Shown one piece after another: positions 24,540-34,635 of a DNA stretch of 64,000 nt. Below the pieces are notes generated by a model. It did no database searches, was not told the DNA's origin, and worked only from the letters and a program-made list of their open reading frames with translations. A program made the position numbers and the translations under genes. Within the stretch, counting starts at the first letter, position 1. Every line of letters begins with the position of its first letter. The stretch is from Onchidella celtica (Eukaryota > Mollusca > Gastropoda > Systellommatophora > Onchidiidae): NCBI GenBank assembly GCA_963931925.1, contig OZ007572.1, positions 24,358,034-24,422,033 of the forward strand, given 5' to 3'.

Positions 24540-25010
24540 CTCCAGTACATTTACAAGGACAATTTCACTTTTACTTTTAGCCAGTCTAGCTGTAGTACAG
24601 TGATTCTCAGATGGGAGGCACACAACCCTCATGGCAAGGCATTGACTGGGGAGGGATTTCAGTCAGAGGGGGAACTCGAGAAAGAATGCGCTCTGTACAC
24701 TGTGCTTATATAAATATCAAATGAGGTAATAATTAACAGAACGAAGTGTTTCTCCGTCGATAAAGTCTGTATTTGCGAGACATCTCCCCTGATTCGAATC
24801 TTTCTCCGTCTTCCTCCCTTGTTCCGGACATCCTGACGCGATCAACGTTCATATTGGCCGAGTGTTGGAAACGATATTGAAATTGGAGAGACTTTGAAAT
24901 TTATTGATTAAATGGATACATACGAAGGTTCAGGTCTAATCCGTTGATATGGGTTTCTTGGTTTGGTCATGCTTATTTAGTAAGACTTTCCTCACAATTA
25001 CTTAGGTTCC

Positions 25011-25082
25011 TCAGTAGCGTAGTGGTTAGCATCTCTGCGTGTCAATCAGGGGGCCATGGTTTGATTCTCAGCACGGCAGGTT
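25011..25082 (+). repeat. tRNA-Asp-like (SINE head or tRNA pseudogene)
   Basis: Contains an A-box-like TAGCGTAGTGGTTAGCATC and a B-box-like GGTTTGATTCT at tRNA spacing, with GTC where the Asp anticodon would be (GTGTCAATC). Stem pairing is imperfect, so a functional tRNA is unlikely. It resembles the promoter head of a tRNA-derived SINE. Confidence 0.6.
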
Positions 25083-25181
25083 GTTTGGTTTTTTTCATGT
25101 CTTTTTATTAGGCATCAATCTTTTTTTTTTTTAACCCAAGAACAATAACGGAAGAAATCCAGTTTCTTTTTTGTATCTACA

Positions 25182-25231
25182 CCTGTCAATCGGGGGACAG
25201 TGGTTCAATTCTCAGCAGGGTAGGTTTTTTT
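25182..25231 (+). repeat. Second, 5'-truncated tRNA-Asp-like piece
   Basis: CCTGTCAATCGGGGG followed by GTGGTTCAATTCTC repeats the anticodon-to-T-arm half of the piece at 25011, suggesting a dimeric tRNA-derived unit. Confidence 0.5.
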
Positions 25232-26444
25232 TTCTTCTTTTCTTATAAAAAGTCTTTTTATCTGTAATCAATCTGTTTGGTAATTTTTTAAAAATCCAAC
25301 ATCATTAGGAATAAATCCAGTTTGCTTGTTTGTCATTAGTCAACACCAATACCTGCGGATAAACCCAAACTTTATCCGCCGATACTGTTGGCAGCCCAAG
25401 ATCTGCCGGGAGGAGTACCTTACTCGAGCGCCACTTTGTCAGATTGTCAGATTGATAAGTAACGACGTGAGGGTCTAGTCAGTTTGTATCATCGAGGCCG
25501 TAGGCCGATGTTCGTCTGGGCAGTAGTCAGATTGACATATCAGGGAAAGCCCCTGGGGTAGCTATGTATCATCTCTTTTAGTAGTTAGTTTCTGGTCTTT
25601 GGCGCTCAAGTATGGAACTCCTTCCGATCTGCCGATAGTGTTGCCGGATAAACCCAAGTATCCGCTGTTATGTTGACAGATAAAGGTGGGTAGTATCCGT
25701 CAACATTATTGGTGGATGAACCTGGGCAGTATCCGCCAATAATGTTGACGGATAAGGGTGAAGCCTTAACAGAATTATAACGCTGATCACGAACTAACAG
25801 TTCACAAAAAAGTGTTTCAATAATTACCACTCTGTAAAACTAAGCCTATATTGTATCGTTTGGGTATTATTTCTTTACTATTATATTATACAAATTTTCC
25901 TTTTTGCCTATTTTTGACACTGTACTTTTACAGTTATAGTGAAAAAATTCATGACAATTCAAAATGGGGGAGGAACTGGAGAACCACTGGGTCGCAAGGG
26001 GAGAAATGTGGCCTAGAACTCTGAGTGTCACTGATTTAGAAGGAACGACTTAGCATGCCAAAAATAACACTTTATCCTGTTCACAGACTGTTCCATGCTT
26101 TGAATGCTCTATTATGACAAGTACAGTACCAGTATATTTCAAAAGCTCATGCTATTGTTGCTCAGCCTTTGCAAAAACAGATGACCACAACTTCAATATA
26201 TCTCTTTTGCCTGGCTGTTTGTGTGTGAAGCATTAATCATGAGGTATTACTATTGTAATTTGTATATTCAAGGAAATAATACGTGATCGCATAACGGCCT
26301 CAGTCAGCCGCCGCGTACGTCTGTCTAGGTCATGTAGTATCTGTTTTCAACACGCCATTCACTGTTTATGTTTCGCGGAAGGAACAGGAAAGCCAAGCTC
26401 GCGTATGGGCAAAAGTATACCTCGTTGCAACAATTGGTAGCTTC

Positions 26445-26545
26445 GCAAATTAAGTTTTTAATTCCGAGCCGGGCAATCCGGCTTAGGGTCCGACGTCGGC
26501 GGCGGCTTGAGCCGAAAAATCCGGCTCAGGGGATTCAATGAGTTA
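26445..26545. other. GC-rich repeat-like patch beside the gypsy element
   Basis: Several AATCCGGCT and GAGCCG units and the palindrome CCGACGTCGG, ending 'ggattcaatgagttaa'. Read on the minus strand it starts TTAACTCATTGAATCC, which could be a TTAA-type transposon end; no partner end was found. Confidence 0.4.
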
Positions 26546-26557
26546 ATAAAATCTCTC

Positions 26558-27432
26558 TGTCACAAATCCCAGACTGGGAGATGTAATAAGTATGACAGGA
26601 CAACAATCACGAACAAACAAGTTTAACACTTAACAAAACAACCCATCAGACTCACACATTTATTAAACATAATTATACATATAATAGCGCAATTACATAT
26701 ATTATATTATTGAAAGGACTGCCGTACAACGGCCTTAGTCTCACACACACTCTCCCTCGGATCCACAATCCGGTAGTTACTCCTAAAGGCACTTCGGCCT
26801 CAGCCTCTCCCCTCAGGGTCTTAATAGTACATTAATGATTCACTGGCACCGCAGTCTCTCAATATCACCTTCCTATTGTCATACACCTTAGCACTCCCCT
26901 AGCACCTCAGCAGGGCAATAACACATTATTATTTCCATAGCCATCAACATGGCAACAACATAATATCAGTTCACTAGCCTATCAACCTGGCAACAAGATA
27001 GTATCTCATTCACTCTCATATCTACGTCCCTGTCCGTGGCCCGACTGCCACGACTTTATGTGCCTCTACTGTCCTGCACTGACAGCCTCACTTCTGGCCT
27101 ATGTGTGGCCTCCGGCCCTATGCTGGCCTATCCCCTGTGCTCATCGAGGTGGCTCTGCGGCCCGTCCCCGACACCAGTCATAACTGGAAAGACTCTCACT
27201 AGTCTTCTCGACTGCTTCCCCTTTATGTCCGCCCGATGGGCTTTTATTCACAGGTCCGATCCCTAGGACCTTCTAACTTGCAGTGATAGTTATACAGCGC
27301 TTTCGCCTCATTCAGACCCCCCCCCCCCACTACTCACAACAGCACGCTTAACTTGCTGTCTACTGTGAGCCTTTCTTACTCTACACCGGCTCTGTAGCAA
27401 TCCCCTTAATTGCACTCACTCCACTCGTGACA
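26558..27432 (-). repeat. 3' LTR of the gypsy element
   Basis: Left-hand LTR, 3' in the sense direction. A minus-strand AATAAA lies at 26659-26664, a likely polyadenylation signal; the same site in the other LTR is at 32992-32997. The 76-codon plus-strand ORF inside both LTRs is a shadow. Confidence 0.95.
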
Positions 27433-27446
27433 TCATCCCCCACCCC
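27433..27446 (-). promoter_or_regulatory. Polypurine tract
   Basis: In the sense direction GGGGTGGGGGATGA lies directly before the 3' LTR, the expected plus-strand primer site. A T-run precedes it. Confidence 0.8.
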
Positions 27447-27789
27447 AAAAAAATTAATGCAATTAATTTCAAATCGCATCAAGATGACTGTCAACGAGTG
27501 AGCGTGAGCAATACCTATACTAAAAAAAAATGACCTAGCAGTTCCCCTAGTATATAGAATACCGAACTCAGGGGAAAATATGGGGATCAATATGGTCTGA
27601 AATATGCATATATGTGTCACATCATGAATAGCTAACTAACCACCATACTTAATACAGAATCAAAAACCATTCAACCTATCAACCATTCTTCATATCATAT
27701 TTATAATGTCAATATTTTAAAGTCGACTCATTCACACAGATCCTGTCAATGTTCCTGTCCTCCGATGTATAAGCTCCTGAAATCTTCCC

Positions 27790-29754
27790 CTAGGCTCGAC
27801 TAAGGTAGTCGGCGATATGATTGCTGGTTCCTGGAATTGGTTGAATAACGAAGGTGTACGGCTGTAAAGCCAATGCCCATCTAGACAAGCGTGGGCTGGA
27901 CGAACGATTCTTCGACAAAAATGTCAGTGGCTTGTGGTCCGTCTGGATACAAAATTCTCGTCCCATGAGATAACGTCCTAGTTTCTGGACGGACCAGACA
28001 ATGGCAAGACACTCACGCTCTATCACAGAATACTTTCTTTCTCTCTGCAATAACTTCCTACTGACATAACATACAGGATGGAGACATTCGTTCTTCTCCT
28101 GTAGAAGACAAGCGCCGACACCAGAGTCCGACGCATCCGTTCTGAGGATAAAATTAGATCGAAAATCGGGTAATATCAGAATGGGTGACGATGATAATGC
28201 TGTCACCAAATTATCAAATGATGTCTGACATTCAGACGTCCACTGGACCTTATCGGGTTGTCCCTTCTTAGTAAGGTCAGTAAGAGAAGATGACAAGGAG
28301 GAAAAATTTGGAATGAACTTTCTGTAATAATTTAAAATTCCCACTAAGCTTCTGACTTGTTTCTTTGTTTTTGGGATTTGCAACCCTACTAACTTGTCAA
28401 TTTTTGTTTCTTCAGGTCTCTGAACACCTCTACCCACAATATGTCCTAAGAATACTATCTCTGGACATGCCAAATCCATCTTTGCGGGTTTAGCAGTTAA
28501 CCCAAAATGACGTAATCGTTGAAAAATTACTGTTAGTGTCTGAATATGATCAGACCATGTCGACGTATGGCATGCTATATCGTCAAAGAATGAAACGACA
28601 TTAGGTATGTCCTTCAACACTAATCTCATTAATCGTGCAAACGTCGCTGGCGCGTTTACCAACCCAAATGGCATGACCTTAAATTGGAATAATCCAATGG
28701 GCGTTTGGAACGCCGTGTATTGTTTAGACTCCTCAGTAAGCGGGATTTCCCAATACCCTTTCGTCAAATCTATCTTGGAAAACCACGTGGACCCGGCCAA
28801 TGAAGCTATTAATTCCTCCTGGAACGGGATAGGCTCCCTATCGCCTACCGTAATAGTGTTCAATCTTCGAAAATCAATACAGAACCGCACCGATCCATCG
28901 AGTTTTTTCACGAGGACGATGGGTGATGAATACGGCGATGTTGATGGTTCTATCACATCTAACTTCAGCATTGACTCCACTTCCTTTATGACTCTATCTC
29001 TCGAAGAAAAAGGCAGCGGGTACGGTCTAAGAAGTACTGGCTTATCCGAAGTCAACTTTATTTGGTGCTGGATCACCGTAGTGCGACCCGGCAAATCCGT
29101 AACAACATCCGGAAATGACGCTAACAGGGTCTCAAGTTCCCCACTCCTTGAACTCGTAAGGTCAGGGTTAATTTTTTCGTCCCTGTAACCTTGTGTCGGA
29201 GTTAACTCCGGCAATTGAATTTGTAACTCTTCCTGCGCCTCGGTGTCGCTTACGTCACAGTCCAACTGGTCTACGACCCCCGTACAAGCGGTAGAGAAGA
29301 CAGTCTCCTTTGGTCTTGTCTGTGCACACAGATACTGTGGTCTCTCATAAAATCTCTGTAGCATATTAACATGGAAAACCTTACTCGCTCCATCAATGTG
29401 GATAGCGTAATCTACCTTTGAAACAACTCGCTCAATAACATAAGGGCCTTTCCATGTCATCAATAACTTATTATGGTCCGTAGGTAACAACAGCAGAACC
29501 TTGTCTCCTGGCTTAAAAATTCTCAGTTTGGACCCTCTATCTTTATAGTCTTTTGCTCTTTTCGAAGCGATACCAGAAGCTTCTTGTGCTATAGTGCGCG
29601 CTGAAGATAGTCTTTCTCTTAAATCAACAAGGTACTGAAACCTTTTTAAACGGTTCCGAAAGCGTGGGGATCTTTTGAAGAGGAGCCTGGGGTGTACGAC
29701 CCTTATGCGTCGTCTTTTGGCACGCACTGCACGTCTTACAATATAACCGCACAT
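27790..29754 (-). CDS. Gypsy pol part 2: integrase C-terminus, reverse transcriptase, RNase H
   Basis: 654-codon ORF; meaningful homology starts near residue 38, because the first codons overlap the end of the upstream ORF in another frame and its ATG is probably not a true start. Residues ~40-150 are an integrase C-terminal region with the GPY/F motif (WKGPYVIERV near 100) and VNMLQRFYERP. The RT (~230-430) has LDVIEPSTSPYSSPIVLVKK, IDLTKGYW and the catalytic box FFDD near 388, where YxDD is usual. RNase H (~530-654) keeps RTDASDSGVGA, ERECLAIVW, QTDHKPL and the final IADYLSR, so its acidic residues are present. No in-frame stops. Translation would need a frameshift or fusion with the upstream ORF, which a lost integrase-core segment has disrupted. 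Confidence 0.93.
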   Translation of the reverse strand: MCGYIVRRAVRAKRRRIRVVHPRLLFKRSPRFRNRLKRFQYLVDLRERLSSARTIAQEASGIASKRAKDYKDRGSKLRIFKPGDKVLLLLPTDHNKLLMTWKGPYVIERVVSKVDYAIHIDGASKVFHVNMLQRFYERPQYLCAQTRPKETVFSTACTGVVDQLDCDVSDTEAQEELQIQLPELTPTQGYRDEKINPDLTSSRSGELETLLASFPDVVTDLPGRTTVIQHQIKLTSDKPVLLRPYPLPFSSRDRVIKEVESMLKLDVIEPSTSPYSSPIVLVKKLDGSVRFCIDFRRLNTITVGDREPIPFQEELIASLAGSTWFSKIDLTKGYWEIPLTEESKQYTAFQTPIGLFQFKVMPFGLVNAPATFARLMRLVLKDIPNVVSFFDDIACHTSTWSDHIQTLTVIFQRLRHFGLTAKPAKMDLACPEIVFLGHIVGRGVQRPEETKIDKLVGLQIPKTKKQVRSLVGILNYYRKFIPNFSSLSSSLTDLTKKGQPDKVQWTSECQTSFDNLVTALSSSPILILPDFRSNFILRTDASDSGVGACLLQEKNECLHPVCYVSRKLLQRERKYSVIERECLAIVWSVQKLGRYLMGREFCIQTDHKPLTFLSKNRSSSPRLSRWALALQPYTFVIQPIPGTSNHIADYLSRA

Positions 29755-31873
29755 CTCTGTATACTGACGGCCAATAAAAATCTTTCAGAACTCTCTCCTT
29801 GGTTCTAGTACTTCCCATATGACCCGCTAATGGAACATCATGGGCCAGACGCAATACTGTTGCCATTAACGACCGCGGCACGACGACCTGCTTTTGAACG
29901 GAAGCCACTGTGACGTACATACGGAACAGAATGCCCCCCTGGACAAAAAAAGAAGATGACCCGTTCTTATATCTCCTCGTTTTCTCGGTTCGCGCTTCCC
30001 CAAAACATGGGTTTAATGATGGGTCCTCCCTTTGTAATCTCGCCAAGCGCTCTGGCGTGATATCTAGGTTGACCGCTGGCGTAGCCAAAGGTCTAATCTT
30101 ATCTTTATCGGCTACCCGTCGGCGTGTTTCGACCGCGGCGCAAAAGTCAATACCTTTTGATTGCGACCATGCTTGCACGTTCTCATCGGAAGGGGAAACT
30201 ACCCGTGATACATTCCCAATGATGAGCTGGGCGCCTGGAAAACAACCAACGACTGCTTCGACTTCCCCGCTAAGGAAAGGTGTATCTATCATTATTCTTG
30301 CCATGGGTAATTTCTCAATGGCCCCCGAAAATTGGATGCACGGGACAGTCTCACCTGTAAGCTGTGAATCCCGAATGCAGTCTCTATGCACTCCCACAAC
30401 GGTAGATCCCGTATCTCGTAAAACCGAGACCGGTTCGTCCCCAACAAACCCCGGATAAACCCTAAGACCACCTCCTGTATGACATAAATTTATAACGGGG
30501 ATCTTTCTCCCACAAGGTAAAACACCGGAAGATAATAACTTCTCACAACTGGGACACTTAGAATACTGTCCGCCTCCGTTGTCCGATGTAACACACGCAG
30601 CCGCATGATGAAATTTATTTGGGGAACATGGACTGGAGCTACTGTCCACGTTCGCCGCTATCCTACCTGCAGGGCAGTTCACGCTGATGTGATCTGCTCT
30701 TCCGCAGTTCCAACACTTCGCGGCCCTACACTCGCGCGAAAAGTGACCCACGCGTCCGCAAGTCCAACACTCCGCTCCCTGTGCTGCTCTAGGCCTGGGT
30801 CCCCGTGACCCCTCGCGACCGGAACTAGAGTCCCTATGCCGTCGGTCATCGGCAAAGGTCACAACTCGCCCCCGGCCATTACCGCGACCTAGCCCTCCTG
30901 CTCGGTCAAACTTACCGGATCCATATGCCGGTGATTGGTGATAGCCCCTACGCTGCCCCTGGGCTTGCCCGCTATAGGCACCACGCTGACGCGACCTGTC
31001 CCCAAGTCCTGCCGGCGACCCCTCGACAGCGGCGACGTACCCAGCATCTTGGACGTACGCCCTGGCGACTGGTTTGGACGGATGTGCCGTACGATATGCC
31101 TCCGCCAACTTAGACGCCTCCTGCACCGTCGCGGGTTCGTTCTCTTTCAGGAAAGCCACCAGATCTTTGTGGCACGACGCGTACAGCTGGTCACGGATCA
31201 TTAAGTCTTTCAGTTTAGCAAAATCCGCGCCCACATGCGCCAGGTCTACCCAGTTCGCGAAATACTCCGTTAGTCTCGCGACGAAGGCAGCAAAGTCCTC
31301 CCTGGTATCTGCACGTGCTCGCCTAAACTGCTCCCGGATGTATTCCTCGGTACGCGCAAATCGGCGAAGCAGCAAAGCCTTCAGCTTATCGTAATCTTGT
31401 ACGTCTTCGCGCTGTAGCTCTTTAAAGTATGTTAACGCTCGCCCCTGCAATAGCGACGCCAGGTACGTGGCCCATAATTCCTTATTTTCCCCCCATTGCA
31501 ATTGTGCGTTCAGTTCGAACCTGTAAAGGAAGGCGTCTATGTCGTCCTTCCGGTCGTCGAACGTAGGGAGCTTAATCCTAACGCCACCCTTATTGTGTAC
31601 CTGCCGCTCAACTGTTTCTGTTGGCGCATTCTTTTTCATTTCCAACTCCGCTATTCTTACTCGCGCGTCTGTCTCCCGCTCTTGAGCTTCTATCTCCTTT
31701 AACCTTATCTCCTGCTCCCTTTCCTTAACCTGTCTCTCCTGCTCCTCTCGCTCTCTATCCTTAGCACGCTCATCGCGCATTTCTGCCTGCTGTTCTTTAA
31801 TCCAGCCGCGTAGCTCGTCTCCCTCCAGGCCAAGTTCCTTACCCAACTTCATTAATTGTTGGAGTTCCGCCAT
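29624..31873 (-). CDS. Gypsy gag-protease-integrase N-terminus
   Basis: 749-codon ORF. The start MAELQQLMKLGKELGLEG is followed by a charged, coiled-coil-prone Glu/Arg-rich stretch (residues ~25-90) and a capsid-like region. Two CCHC zinc knuckles follow, CWTCGRVGHFSREC near 369 and CWNCGRADHISVNC near 388, which bind element RNA. A retropepsin-type protease has the catalytic DTGST near 485. The end is an integrase H2C2 zinc-binding domain: HDVPLAGHMG near 675 and CKTCSAC near 712. The ORF stops just after SEPFKKV, where the catalytic D,D,E core should begin; the next recognisable pol segment is in another frame only bases away. About 0.7 kb of core appears deleted, judging from related elements. 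Confidence 0.93.
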   Translation of the reverse strand: MAELQQLMKLGKELGLEGDELRGWIKEQQAEMRDERAKDREREEQERQVKEREQEIRLKEIEAQERETDARVRIAELEMKKNAPTETVERQVHNKGGVRIKLPTFDDRKDDIDAFLYRFELNAQLQWGENKELWATYLASLLQGRALTYFKELQREDVQDYDKLKALLLRRFARTEEYIREQFRRARADTREDFAAFVARLTEYFANWVDLAHVGADFAKLKDLMIRDQLYASCHKDLVAFLKENEPATVQEASKLAEAYRTAHPSKPVARAYVQDAGYVAAVEGSPAGLGDRSRQRGAYSGQAQGQRRGYHQSPAYGSGKFDRAGGLGRGNGRGRVVTFADDRRHRDSSSGREGSRGPRPRAAQGAECWTCGRVGHFSRECRAAKCWNCGRADHISVNCPAGRIAANVDSSSSPCSPNKFHHAAACVTSDNGGGQYSKCPSCEKLLSSGVLPCGRKIPVINLCHTGGGLRVYPGFVGDEPVSVLRDTGSTVVGVHRDCIRDSQLTGETVPCIQFSGAIEKLPMARIMIDTPFLSGEVEAVVGCFPGAQLIIGNVSRVVSPSDENVQAWSQSKGIDFCAAVETRRRVADKDKIRPLATPAVNLDITPERLARLQREDPSLNPCFGEARTEKTRRYKNGSSSFFVQGGILFRMYVTVASVQKQVVVPRSLMATVLRLAHDVPLAGHMGSTRTKERVLKDFYWPSVYRDVRLYCKTCSACQKTTHKGRTPQAPLQKIPTLSEPFKKVSVPC

Positions 31874-32807
31874 TTCACCGATCTATGGTTATGGTATCTA
31901 TTATGAGAACGACCAACCTGTCGGTATGATCACTAACCAGAGACCTGAAATTATGTCACTATAATAACAACACCCACTTGTCTCAAATACAATTCAGAAA
32001 TTTACGTACTTCCTAACTAATTCTATATTTATAAAATGTATAGCACTATTAATAATAAAAAAGAGTAGAAAAGACAAGAATAAGGAAATTCAGTAGAAAG
32101 ACCACAAGTACGTCAAGGACAACGAACCAGACTAGGACAAAGACCTAAAAAAGAGAATATAATGGAAAAAAATGCAACCTAACTACGCCGATTACACAAC
32201 ACGGTACGAACAAGAACAGAGTCTGAAAAAAAGGACGTATCTACAGATAGGGAAGAGAGGGACAAGAGAAACGTCTTCCTAAAACAACGAGGAAGATAGA
32301 ACGCTACAATCTAAACAAAAATACAGGTCCCTACAGAACTGTTCACTGTGGTGAACGCGGTTCCAAGTTTAGCCCACCTCCCGAAGAGGATAAACTACGC
32401 TCACCACAGCAAACCCGCGCCACCGCCCGTATAACCTATAACGACAACAACAGCAAAAACAGGGAAAAAGACAGATTAAAGGAACAGCCCAAAATCCAGG
32501 GCACAAAAATTTTGACTTTCACTTAACTTTTGAAATTTTGAGTAAAACTCCTCCCTTTAATCGGAGCTCTGGCTGCTCGTCTCCTCAGGCTGCACGCACA
32601 CCCTCTGGAAAGTTTAAATACACATTACTACCTAGTCATAGCAATACATGCATCAATACATATTATTATTCATAAACATACATAAATCATATCATCATGA
32701 AATTCCCATTCATCCCACGAAAAAGGATAACAGCACGAATTCCTAGCACGACAGAAAAACAACTAGATATAACGAATACACAATGTCAAAATGACCACAG
32801 GTAAACA
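31874..32807 (-). other. 5' leader of the gypsy element
   Basis: About 930 bases between the primer-binding region and the gag ATG (31871-31873), A-rich on the plus strand, without a long ORF. Presumably the untranslated leader with packaging signals; nothing specific is identified. Confidence 0.6.
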
Positions 32808-32890
32808 GGACGAGCCCCCAGTGTCACAACGGACGAGCCCCCAGTGTCACAACGGACGAGCCCCCAGTGTCACAACGGACGAGCCCCCAG
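32808..32890 (-). promoter_or_regulatory. Tandemly repeated primer-binding site (tRNA-Pro type)
   Basis: In the sense direction the LTR end GTGACA is followed by CTGGGGGCTCGTCC, complementary to the 3' end of tRNA-Pro as in murine gammaretroviruses. The block recurs four times (plus-strand positions 32877-32890, 32854-32867, 32831-32844, 32808-32821). Between copies is GTTGTGACA, whose last eight bases repeat the LTR terminus. The unit is 23 bp: primer site plus LTR end. Confidence 0.9.
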
Positions 32891-33766
32891 TGTCACAAAT
32901 CCCAGACTGGGAGATGTAATAAGTATGACAGGACAACAATCACGAACAAACAAGTTTAACACTTAACAAAACAACCCATCAGACTCACACATTTATTAAA
33001 CATAATTATACATATAATAGCGCAATTACATATATTATATTATTGAAAGGACTGCCGTACAACGGCCTTAGTCTCACACACACTCTCCCTCGGATCCACA
33101 ATCCGGTAGTTACTCCTAAAGGCACTTCGGCCTCAGCCTCTCCCCTCAGGGTCTTAATAGTACATTAATGATTCACTGGCACCGCAGTCTCTCAATATCA
33201 CCTTCCTATTGTCATACACCTTAGCACTCCCCTAGCACCTCAGCAGGGCAATAACACATTATTATTTCCATAGCCATCAACATGGCAACAACATAATATC
33301 AGTTCACTAGCCTATCAACCTGGCAACAAGATAGTATCTCATTCACTCTCATATCTACGTCCCTGTCCGTGGCCCGACTGCCACGACTTTATGTGCCTCT
33401 ACTGTCCTGCACTGACAGCCTCACTTCTGGCCTATGTGTGGCCTCCGGCCCTATGCTGGCCTATCCCCTGTGCTCATCGAGGTGGCTCTGCGGCCCGTCC
33501 CCGACACCAGTCATAACTGGAAAGACTCTCACTAGTCTTCTCGACTGCTTCCCCTTTATGTCCGCCCGATGGGCTTTTATTCACAGGTCCGATCCCTAGG
33601 ACCTTCTAACTTGCAGTGATAGTTATACAGCGCTTTCGCCTCATTCAGACCCCCCCCCCCCCACTACTCACAACAGCACGCTTAACTTGCTGTCTACTGT
33701 GAGCCTTTCTTACTCTACACCGGCTCTGTAGCAATCCCCTTAATTGCACTCACTCCACTCGTGACA
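32891..33766 (-). repeat. 5' LTR of the gypsy element
   Basis: Right-hand LTR, 5' in the sense direction; carries the element promoter by position. Thirteen Cs at about 33650-33662 versus twelve in the other LTR is the only difference I noticed. Confidence 0.95.
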
Positions 33767-34635
33767 CTCTCTAAAGGCGAGGTCAAACTATAATTTGAAC
33801 AAACTAAAAAACATTGCATGCTCAGCGTATATTCCACATCCCCAGCTAAAATCCACTGCCAGTCGCTATTTTTGGCGTAGATATAATGAATTATTGTCAT
33901 AGTATGCGAGTATTGGACTTGGGCGACCAGGGTTGGAATTTCAGTTTTTTTCATCCCCGTCTCAAACTGAAATTTTTCTCAGATTAGATCAAACTAAGGA
34001 GGTGTTCCAATAGGTGTCACTCAAGATATCGCAAAAGGACTATGGGAGCGCCCGCGAGCAGGGGGGGGGGGGTGCAAGGTATGGATTCTGTTCAGGGCTG
34101 GGTCCAGTCCATTTAATAGTGTCTCTCGGCATTTATAATTATCATCCGCATAATTATAGTGGTGGTCCAAACGTCGGAAGGAGTTCCACATGAATCACAC
34201 TACAAGGATATTACAATTAGGAGCGTCCATGAGGGGGTGAGGGTTGCAGGGAGCAGCCCCCCACCGGTGAGTTTGTTGTCAAAGTAAATGCCCAGCTCGG
34301 CAGTTAACACTTACAATATGAAATTGTGCCCAATGTGCCCAATGTGTAACTCAAATGATACATGATACCCTCTTTAAACTTCCTTGAGGGGGTGTTGGAA
34401 TATCCATGTCTTGTCTTCCAACAGACAGGTTTAATGACGTAAGACTAACCTGGCCTTCACAAGAGATAAATCCCCCATCCCCATCCCGTGAAATAAAAGG
34501 TTAAACAAAGCACAGCTGAGTTTCTGCTCCGTCTCCACTTGAGCATTAAAAATAGAAACGCCCACAAGACAGCAGACTTATTTGTGAAGTGATTATTGCT
34601 CGGGAAATTTTAAGAACGGGAAAAAAAAAGTGGCA
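33767..34635. other. Intergenic, no gene seen
   Basis: Sequence right of the gypsy element; the first bases repeat its target site CTCTC. Includes a poly-G run near 34062. No ORF or element recognised. Confidence 0.5.

Larger units (their letters stand above)
24741..25765. mobile_element. 1,025-bp insert with 8-bp target duplication, unknown class
   Basis: Flanked by TTAACAGA on both sides (24733-24740, 25766-25773); the uninterrupted copy A has it once. The ends lack inverted repeats. Inside are two tRNA-Asp-like pieces (25011-25082, 25182-25231) and, from 25361, several diverged repeats of 'ggataaacccaa' and 'tatccgcc' in both orientations. No protein is encoded. Confidence 0.65.
24540..26230. 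repeat. Duplicated segment, copy B (interrupted)
   Basis: Same sequence as 22494-23172 but split by a 1,025-bp insert at 24741-25765. The join 'ttaacaga' appears once in copy A and on both sides of the insert here. Confidence 0.8.
26558..33766 (-). mobile_element. Ty3/gypsy LTR retrotransposon with IN upstream of RT (Gmr1-like)
   Basis: Full-length 7.2-kb element on the minus strand. LTRs of 875 bp (26558-27432) and 876 bp (32891-33766) start and end TGTCAC...GTGACA and seem to differ only by one C in a poly-C run. Both flanks are CTCTC, a 5-bp target duplication. Domain order is gag, zinc knuckles, aspartic protease, integrase zinc-binding domain, integrase C-terminal domain, reverse transcriptase, RNase H. 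Integrase before RT is copia-like and known for the Gmr1 group of Ty3/gypsy elements. The integrase catalytic core is missing, so the copy cannot supply its own integrase. Near-identical LTRs mean a very recent insertion. Confidence 0.96.

Noticed and set aside
25011-25082. Functional tRNA-Asp gene
   Set aside because: Acceptor and anticodon stems pair poorly and a truncated second copy follows; a SINE head or pseudogene fits better.
28607-29188. 193-codon plus-strand ORF
   Set aside because: Antisense shadow of the reverse transcriptase on the minus strand.
29910-30458. 182-codon plus-strand ORF
   Set aside because: Antisense to the gag-protease ORF; no motif of its own.
32808-32890. Possible CRISPR-like or satellite array
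   Set aside because: Units are contiguous without variable spacers, and the content is exactly PBS plus LTR end.
27036-33599. Identical 76-codon plus-strand ORFs at 27036-27266 and 33369-33599
   Set aside because: They lie in the two LTRs and are identical only because the LTRs are.
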